A stretch of 10,414 bases of DNA from Bacillota bacterium (lineage in GTDB: Bacteria; Bacillota; Clostridia; Oscillospirales; Oscillospiraceae), in NCBI GenBank assembly GCA_023395775.1, contig JAEWYA010000214.1, forward strand, positions 1-10,414, written 5' to 3'. A model generated the notes under the pieces. The model worked only from the letters and a program-made list of their open reading frames with translations, was not told the origin of the DNA and did no database searches. Position numbers and translations under genes: made by a program. Positions 6,262 through 10,414 of this stretch are shown one piece after another (within the stretch, counting starts at the first letter, position 1; every line of letters begins with the position of its first letter).

Positions 6262-6487
6262 GCCGCCTAAAAGTCCGCCTCGCTCCGTTTTTCGTTGCGC
6301 GGAAAACTCCACCCGCTCCCCTGCTCCTCCTTTTTCGGCGAACGCTTTATCGGTTTGCGCCGGACACGGAACGGGGACGTGAATGTCGGGCGGCAGATTC
6401 CGGTATTCCTGTGGGCGCGGGCCCTTCCCGGTTCCGTGGTGAGAAGCCCGGAAACAATCGGCAGAGTTAGAAAGAGGTACTTTAATT
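6262..6487 (+). other. 226-bp gap between tpiA and gpmI with long-range inverted repeat
   Basis: No gene is supported; an open frame at 6295-6495 lacks a ribosome binding site and overlaps the gpmI start. CACGGAAC (6365-6372) is complementary to GTTCCGTG (6431-6438), and GGG/CCC can extend the stem with one bulged base, enclosing about 58 nt. TTCCGG and CCGGAA form a further alternative pair. This could be a leader or processing structure for gpmI. I see no T-run that would make it a terminator. Confidence 0.4.
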
Positions 6488-8005
6488 ATGAATAAAACCC
6501 CCACAACACTTATCATCATGGATGGCTTCGGCATGTCCGGTGATCTGCGGGGAAACGCGGTCCGGGCGGCAAAAACGCCCTGCCTCGATCAATTTTTCGC
6601 GGAATTTCCCAATACGACTCTCTCGGCCTCCGGGCTGGACGTGGGTCTGCCCGAAGGGCAGATGGGCAACAGTGAAGTGGGCCACACCAACATCGGCGGC
6701 GGCCGGGTGGTGTTTCAGGACCTGCCCCGGCTGAACAATGCCGTGGCCGACGGCTCGTTCTTTGAAAATGCCGCCTATCGCCGCGCTATGGACGCCTGCA
6801 AGGAAAGGGGCACGGCTCTCCACCTGATGGGCCTTTTGTCCAATGGCGGGGTCCACTCCCACATCGACCACCTTTTCGCTCTGCTAAAAATGGCGAAGGA
6901 CAAGGGACTTGAAAAGGTCTATATCCACGCGTTTTTAGACGGACGGGACGTTTCTCCCACTTCCGGGGCGGATTTCGTGGCGCAGACTGTGAAAAGGTGC
7001 GGTGAGCTCGGAGTCGGAAAGATCGCAAGCGTCATGGGCCGGTACTACGCCATGGACCGCGACAAACGCTGGGACCGGGTGGAGCAGGCATACGACGCCA
7101 TGGTGTACGGCGAGGGCGCGGCGGCAAACCCTGACCCTGTGGCGGCGGTGAAGGACTCCTATGAAAAGGGCGTTACCGACGAGTTTGTGGAGCCGGTTGT
7201 CTGCGACGGCAGTGGCACCATCGGCGACAACGACAGCGTCATTTTCTTCAATTTCCGCCCCGACCGGGCGCGGGAGAACACCCGCGCCCTGGTGGACCCG
7301 GAGTTTGACGGCTTTACTCACCAGTATTTTCCCGTGACCTTTGTGTGCAACACGGAGTATGATGCCACCATGCCCAATGTGGAGGTGGCCTTCCCCCGCA
7401 TCTGTGTGCGCAACGGGCTGGGCGAATATCTCAGCTCTCTCGGCATGACGCAGCTGCGTATCGCAGAGACGGAGAAATACGCCCATGTGACCTTTTTCTT
7501 CAACGGCGGGTCTGAAACTGTTTTCCCGGGCGAGGACCGTGTTCTGGTGGCCTCGCCCAAGGTGGCAACCTACGACCTCCAGCCGGAGATGAGCGCACGT
7601 GAGGTCTGCGAAAAGTGCGTGGAGCGGATTGAATCGGGGGCCTACGACGTAATTATCCTGAACTTTGCCAACTGCGACATGGTGGGCCACACCGGCGTGT
7701 TCAGCGCGGCGGTGAAGGCTGTGGAGACCGTGGATGAGTGCGTGGGCAAGGTGGTGAACGCCACGCTGAAAATGGGCGGGATTGCAATGATTACCGCTGA
7801 CCACGGCAATGCCGAGCAGATGGAGCAGTCCGACGGCAGCCCCATGACCGCTCATACCACCAATTTGGTCCCCTTTATTCTCTGCGGCGCGGGCAGCGAG
7901 CTGCGCAAGGGCGGAAAGCTGGCGGACATCGCCCCCACGATTTTGGACGTGATGGGCCTTCAGTGCCCCCCCGAAATGACCGGGACGACCCTGATTATCA
8001 AGTAA
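6488..8005 (+). CDS. gpmI: 2,3-bisphosphoglycerate-independent phosphoglycerate mutase
   Basis: A 505-residue Mn2+-dependent mutase of the alkaline phosphatase superfamily interconverts 3- and 2-phosphoglycerate. The metal-binding MDGFG has Asp12. The phosphoserine nucleophile is Ser62 in QMGNSEVGHTNIG, at the same number as in the Geobacillus enzyme. Next come NGGVHSH with His123, FLDGRDVSP, FFNFRPDRAR, KYAHVTFFFNGG, NFANCDMVGHTG, ADHGNAEQM with Asp438 and His439, and AHTTNLVPF with His456. Most relatives have NFANPDMVGHTG, so Cys replacing Pro is a small oddity that leaves the metal ligands intact. AAAGAGG lies 10 nt before the ATG. This type of mutase is favoured in spore-formers, where family members are known to be inhibited by Mn2+ loss at low pH in the forespore. 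It ends the glycolytic block ahead of a strong terminator. Confidence 0.97.
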   Translation: MNKTPTTLIIMDGFGMSGDLRGNAVRAAKTPCLDQFFAEFPNTTLSASGLDVGLPEGQMGNSEVGHTNIGGGRVVFQDLPRLNNAVADGSFFENAAYRRAMDACKERGTALHLMGLLSNGGVHSHIDHLFALLKMAKDKGLEKVYIHAFLDGRDVSPTSGADFVAQTVKRCGELGVGKIASVMGRYYAMDRDKRWDRVEQAYDAMVYGEGAAANPDPVAAVKDSYEKGVTDEFVEPVVCDGSGTIGDNDSVIFFNFRPDRARENTRALVDPEFDGFTHQYFPVTFVCNTEYDATMPNVEVAFPRICVRNGLGEYLSSLGMTQLRIAETEKYAHVTFFFNGGSETVFPGEDRVLVASPKVATYDLQPEMSAREVCEKCVERIESGAYDVIILNFANCDMVGHTGVFSAAVKAVETVDECVGKVVNATLKMGGIAMITADHGNAEQMEQSDGSPMTAHTTNLVPFILCGAGSELRKGGKLADIAPTILDVMGLQCPPEMTGTTLIIK

Positions 8006-8021
8006 ATCCCGAATAGCCCCG

Positions 8022-8035
8022 CGGCGTTCACGCCG
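8022..8035 (+). other. Short GC hairpin after gpmI
   Basis: CGGCG and CGCCG pair around a TTCA loop 17 bases after the gpmI stop. No T-run follows immediately; a looser AT-rich stretch starts about ten bases later. It is probably a 3'-end stabilising stem accompanying the main terminator downstream. Confidence 0.35.
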
Positions 8036-8061
8036 ACAGCTGAAATATATTTTTAATTCTT

Positions 8062-8097
8062 AGACACGGCGCAAAAATTTTTGCGCCGTGTCTTTTA
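8062..8097 (+). terminator. Intrinsic terminator of the gpmI transcript (32-bp perfect palindrome)
   Basis: Bases 8062-8093 equal their own reverse complement: a GC-rich arm AGACACGGCGC, a central AAAAATTTTT, and the matching arm GCGCCGTGTCT, followed by TTTA. The plus-strand transcript forms a long stem ending in a U-run. There is no matching T-run on the minus side, so termination should act mainly on plus-strand transcription from gpmI. The site separates the glycolytic block from spoIIQ. Confidence 0.9.
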
Positions 8098-8098
8098 T

Positions 8099-8128
8099 GT
8101 ATAAATTTTCCTTTCCGTGGACATACTG
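8099..8128 (+). promoter_or_regulatory. Sigma-F-type (forespore) promoter for spoIIQ
   Basis: GTATA at 8099-8103 and GGACATACTG at 8119-8128 are separated by 15 bp. This fits the Bacillus sigma-F consensus as I recall it (about GYWTA, spacer 15-16, GGNRANAHTR), with one mismatch at the R of the -10 element. The predicted start is about 25 nt before the spoIIQ ATG. In B. subtilis spoIIQ is a sigma-F gene, so element and gene agree. I saw no comparable sigma-A promoter between the terminator and the gene. Confidence 0.6.
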
Positions 8129-8158
8129 AGGGCAAACCAGTGGAAAGGACGGTTTTCT

Positions 8159-8881
8159 ATGAAAAAACCAAAAATGGTGTTGGGCGGAGCGGGCTTCTAC
8201 ATAGTCCTGCTCCTGTGCCTTGCGGTTGTGGGAGTTTCGGGCTATATGTTCCTGTTTCGCGATACGGCGGCTGAGGCAAATTCGGATCCGGCGGTCTCCG
8301 TGTCGGCGCCGGACGCGGACCTCTTTGACGATCTGGACCCCAATGGGCCGTCTCAGGAGATTCTGGATCCGCAGACGCTGAAGGAGCCGGATGAAGAGGA
8401 TGTTCCCACCGAAGCGCCGGTGGAGATGCCATCGGTAGAGGTGGATGACACTCCGGTGATGGCCACCGCCCCGAATCTCATCGTCTGGCCCCTGCGGGGC
8501 GCGGTGGTGGCGGCATTCAGCGTGGACGAGCTGCGCTATGACGAGACCATGGGAGATTGGCGAACCCATGCTGGCGTGGACCTGGCCGCCGAGGTGGGTA
8601 CGCAGGTAATGGCAGCCTGTGCCGGAACGGTGAGCGCCGTGGAGAACGACCCCCTGATGGGGACCACCGTGGTGATCAAACACGGCGGCGGCTACCAGAC
8701 CACCTACGCCAATTTGCAGTCCGTTCCCACCGTTAAGGCGGGAGACGCAGTCACAGCCGGACAGATCATCGGCGCGGTGGGCAGTACCGCCATCGGGGAG
8801 GCCGCGGAGGCTTCCCATCTGCACTTCGCCGTGGAAAAGGACGGCGAAGTGGTGGACCCCCAGACATTTTTGAAGGACTGA
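8159..8881 (+). CDS. spoIIQ: SpoIIQ-like membrane-anchored M23 (LytM) peptidase
   Basis: The 240-residue product has a short cytoplasmic start (MKKPK), one membrane anchor at about residues 12-33, an acidic, proline-containing linker (about 35-105), and a C-terminal M23 domain. The zinc and catalytic residues are all present: His137 and Asp141 in HAGVD, His175 in IKHGG, and His220 and His222 in HLHF. Clostridial SpoIIQ characteristically keeps these, whereas the B. subtilis protein is degenerate. The segment YDETMGDWRTHAGVDLAA is typical of SpoIIQ-type proteins. SpoIIQ sits in the forespore membrane and pairs with SpoIIIAH across the intermembrane space during engulfment. I placed the start at the ATG at 8159, with AAAGGA nine bases upstream. 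The frame runs up to a GTG at 8117, but that overlaps the promoter. Another sporulation-linked M23 peptidase remains possible. Confidence 0.82.
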   Translation: MKKPKMVLGGAGFYIVLLLCLAVVGVSGYMFLFRDTAAEANSDPAVSVSAPDADLFDDLDPNGPSQEILDPQTLKEPDEEDVPTEAPVEMPSVEVDDTPVMATAPNLIVWPLRGAVVAAFSVDELRYDETMGDWRTHAGVDLAAEVGTQVMAACAGTVSAVENDPLMGTTVVIKHGGGYQTTYANLQSVPTVKAGDAVTAGQIIGAVGSTAIGEAAEASHLHFAVEKDGEVVDPQTFLKD

Positions 8882-8895
8882 ATTAAAATGCGCGA

Positions 8896-8934
8896 GGCCG
8901 CGGTCTGAGAACGTAATCTTCTCAGGCCGCGGCC
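8896..8934. other. 16-bp-stem hairpin between spoIIQ and the patatin gene, no U-run
   Basis: Arms 8896-8911 and 8919-8934 pair over 16 positions (GGCCGCGG at the outer end, one T-G wobble), with a seven-base loop. It starts 14 bases after the spoIIQ stop, where a terminator is expected. However, the next plus-strand bases are ATTGCTCG rather than a T-run, and on the minus side an ATTTTAATT stretch lies nine bases away. It may end transcription inefficiently or with help from a factor, or protect the spoIIQ mRNA 3' end. Confidence 0.55.
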
Positions 8935-8959
8935 ATTGCTCGAGCGGGCACTTTGCAGC

Positions 8960-8988
8960 TTGTGCGGACGCGGGTTTCGTGCTATACT
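8960..8988 (+). promoter_or_regulatory. Extended -10 promoter for the patatin-like gene
   Basis: TATACT at 8983-8988 is preceded by TGC (8980-8982), an extended -10 element. A partial -35, TTGTGC, sits at 8960-8965 with a 17-bp spacer. Transcription would begin near 8995, just before the AAAGGGGG ribosome binding site, giving a leader of about 20 nt. Confidence 0.65.
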
Positions 8989-9014
8989 ATAAAGTTATCA
9001 AAGGGGGCTCTTTT

Positions 9015-9881
9015 ATGCAGAAAGGCGCGCTGATTCTGGAGGGCGGCTCCCTCCGGGGCCTGTTCACGGCGGGGGTTCTGGATGTGCTGATGGACGGGCA
9101 GATTTGGTTTGAGTACGTCAACGGTGTGTCCGCCGGATCTCTGTGCGGGTACAACTACATCGCCCGTCAGCCTGGCCGCACCCGGGATATCGACGAGACA
9201 TTCTGCGCCGACCGGCGTTTTTTGGGGGTTAACAACCTGCTGCACAACGGCGGTGTGTTCAATTTCAACTTTCTGTTCGGGGAAGTCGCCAACGTACTGA
9301 ATCCTGTGGACAAGGCGACGTTTGCCGCCTCGCCCCAGATTTTTGAGGCGGTGGCCACCGATTGTCTCACCGGTCAGCCGAACTATTTCCGCAAGGGGAC
9401 GATGTCCCCGGCGGACTTTGATCTGGCCTGCCGCGCCTCGTCCAGTATGCCCGCCCTTAGCGAGATCGTGTACATAGACGGTATACCATATCTGGACGGC
9501 GGCTGCGCCTGCCCGATCGCCTATCACCGCGCCATGGCGCTGGGGTACGAAAAACGGGTGGTGGTGCTGACCCGTCCGGCGGGGTATCGGAAAAAGCCGC
9601 AGATCAGCCGCGGCCTTGAAGAGACCGCCAGGCGGCTGTACGCGTGGCGGTATCCCGCCCTTTTTGCCGCTCTGCGGGAGATCAACCGGAGGTACAATGC
9701 CCAATATACGGAGCTGGAACGGTTGGAGAGGGAGGGAAAGGTGTTTCTTCTCCGTCCGGGGGAGCCCGTGCTGGTGGGGCGGCTGGAGCGCCACGCGGAT
9801 AAGCTGGAGGCCCTGTATCAGCAGGGCAGGAACGTCTGCATGGAACGGTTGGAGGATCTGATGCGGTATCTGCACACCTGA
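9015..9881 (+). CDS. Patatin-like phospholipase / acyl hydrolase (YjjU-type)
   Basis: The 288-residue product has the patatin layout: glycine-rich oxyanion segment EGGSLRGLFTAGVLD (9-23), nucleophile motif GVSAGS with Ser39, and YLDGG with Asp161, forming a Ser-Asp dyad. No signal peptide or membrane segment is evident, so it should be cytoplasmic. The overall plan, including NYFRKG, CRASSSMPAL and a basic, helical C-terminal third, resembles bacterial YjjU-type patatins (RssA-related) rather than secreted ExoU-like toxins. The substrate is unknown; lipid acyl hydrolysis is the family inference. I chose the ATG at 9015 because AAAGGGGG lies eight bases upstream; an upstream GTG at 8979 overlaps the promoter. 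It appears to be a single-gene unit, with its own promoter and a terminator after the stop. Confidence 0.88.
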   Translation: MQKGALILEGGSLRGLFTAGVLDVLMDGQIWFEYVNGVSAGSLCGYNYIARQPGRTRDIDETFCADRRFLGVNNLLHNGGVFNFNFLFGEVANVLNPVDKATFAASPQIFEAVATDCLTGQPNYFRKGTMSPADFDLACRASSSMPALSEIVYIDGIPYLDGGCACPIAYHRAMALGYEKRVVVLTRPAGYRKKPQISRGLEETARRLYAWRYPALFAALREINRRYNAQYTELERLEREGKVFLLRPGEPVLVGRLERHADKLEALYQQGRNVCMERLEDLMRYLHT

Positions 9882-9909
9882 TTTCCGAGGCACGCTTCTG
9901 CTTCGCTTC

Positions 9910-9957
9910 AAAAAGGCTGCCGGGAAAGTCCATTGGGACCTTTCCGGCAGCCTTTTC
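9910..9957. terminator. Bidirectional terminator between convergent genes
   Basis: AAAAGGCTGCCGG (9911-9923) and CCGGCAGCCTTTT (9944-9956) pair perfectly, and the stem continues inward with small bulges to a short loop around 9932-9935. The plus strand ends in TTTT, serving the patatin-like gene. The minus strand ends in TTTTT (9914-9910), serving the transporter gene. The site sits in the 82-bp space between the two converging stops, as expected for a shared terminator. Confidence 0.92.
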
Positions 9958-9963
9958 AAAGTT

Positions 9964-10414
9964 TCAGGGCCGCGCATCCGCCAGCGGCGCAATGTGCCTG
10001 CGGTATGTCCAGCGAAAAAACGCAATGGACAGCATCAAAGAGACCACCTCTGCGATGGGAAACGCCCACCAGACCATCCCCAGTTCCCCGCTGAGACTCA
10101 ACAGCCACGCGATGGGCAGCAGCAAAACCAGCTGCCGAGCCAGGGAGACGAACATACTGAGGAAGCTGTTTCCCAGCGCCTGAAACACGCCGCTGCAAAC
10201 AATGCCCACGGCGGCCATGGGAAAGCTGAGACTGATGATCCGCAGCGCCGGTTCTCCGATGGACAGCATCTCGTCGGACGCGTCGAACAGCGCCAGCAGC
10301 CAGTTTGGAACCAGTTGGAACGCCAGCGTTCCCACCACCATGATGCACGCCGCCGTGGTGAGACTCACCTTAAACGCCCGCATGATGCGGCTCTTTTTTC
10401 GCGCGCCGTAGTTG
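9964..10414 (-). CDS. MATE-family efflux transporter, C-terminal part (runs off right edge)
   Basis: The minus-strand frame stops at 9966-9964 and stays open to the right edge, giving the last 149 residues. It begins NYGARKKSRIMRAFK, the loop before the second half's helices that is typical of MATE proteins. It then has about four hydrophobic segments: the ACIMVVGTLAFQLVP region, SLSFPMAAVGIVCSGVFQALG, QLVLLLPIAWLLSLSG and WWAFPIAEVVSLMLSIAFF. It ends in a basic tail. MATE proteins export cationic drugs or metabolites using Na+ or H+ gradients; MepA/DinF-like subtypes are common in Clostridia. Subtype and substrate cannot be told from this part. The internal ATG at 10383 is not the real start, because family sequence continues upstream of it. 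Confidence 0.87.
   Translation of the reverse strand, partial: NYGARKKSRIMRAFKVSLTTAACIMVVGTLAFQLVPNWLLALFDASDEMLSIGEPALRIISLSFPMAAVGIVCSGVFQALGNSFLSMFVSLARQLVLLLPIAWLLSLSGELGMVWWAFPIAEVVSLMLSIAFFRWTYRRHIAPLADARP

Noticed and set aside
6295..6495. 66-codon plus-strand frame in the tpiA-gpmI gap
   Set aside because: It lacks a ribosome binding site, overlaps the gpmI start, has low-complexity basic composition and shows no recognisable family.
9015..9881. Patatin as a CapV-type CBASS effector
   Set aside because: No nucleotidyltransferase (CD-NTase) or other defence gene is adjacent. The gene has its own promoter and terminator, and the protein plan resembles YjjU-type patatins.
1..10414. 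CRISPR array, tRNA/rRNA genes, insertion sequences, prophage, toxin-antitoxin or defence islands
   Set aside because: No regularly spaced repeats, cloverleaf-like segments, transposase or integrase motifs, or phage genes were seen. Gene content and order are housekeeping throughout.

Overview
The window looks like ordinary chromosome from a GC-rich, spore-forming member of the Clostridia, most likely Oscillospirales (the Oscillibacter/Flavonifractor neighbourhood). The reasons are the Firmicutes-type gene order glmU-prs-pth-mfd, a SpoIIQ-type forespore protein behind a sigma-F-like promoter, Mn-type GpmI phosphoglycerate mutase in a pgk-tpiA-gpmI cluster, strong purine-rich ribosome binding sites, and GC-rich genes separated by AT-rich control regions. 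The taxonomic guess is an inference from gene content and style, not from a marker search.

Left block, minus strand, 1-3275: an extended -10 promoter and an RNA leader with terminator-like hairpins precede glmU, then prs, pth and the first 51 codons of mfd. These supply an amino-sugar precursor of peptidoglycan, PRPP, peptidyl-tRNA recycling and transcription-coupled repair. This is the Bacillus subtilis gcaD-prs-ctc-pth-mfd order without ctc. The GlmU here is unusual: its acetyltransferase half is complete, but its uridyltransferase half is about 85 residues short and has lost its signature motifs.

Middle block, plus strand, 3480-8097: an AT-rich divergent control region of about 360 bp separates the two transcription units. 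A near-consensus sigma-A promoter drives trmL (tRNA wobble 2'-O-methylation), followed by the lower-glycolysis enzymes pgk, tpiA and gpmI. The block closes with a terminator built on a perfect 32-bp palindrome.

Right block, 8099-10414: a spoIIQ-like M23 peptidase gene with its own sigma-F-like promoter, a patatin-like (YjjU-type) acyl hydrolase gene with an extended -10 promoter, a bidirectional terminator, and the 3' end of a convergent MATE-family transporter gene running off the right edge.

I saw no tRNA or rRNA gene, CRISPR array, insertion sequence, prophage gene or toxin-antitoxin pair. No previously undescribed multi-gene system is visible. The observations most worth checking are the degenerate GlmU, the glmU leader RNA, and the architecture of the divergent control region.
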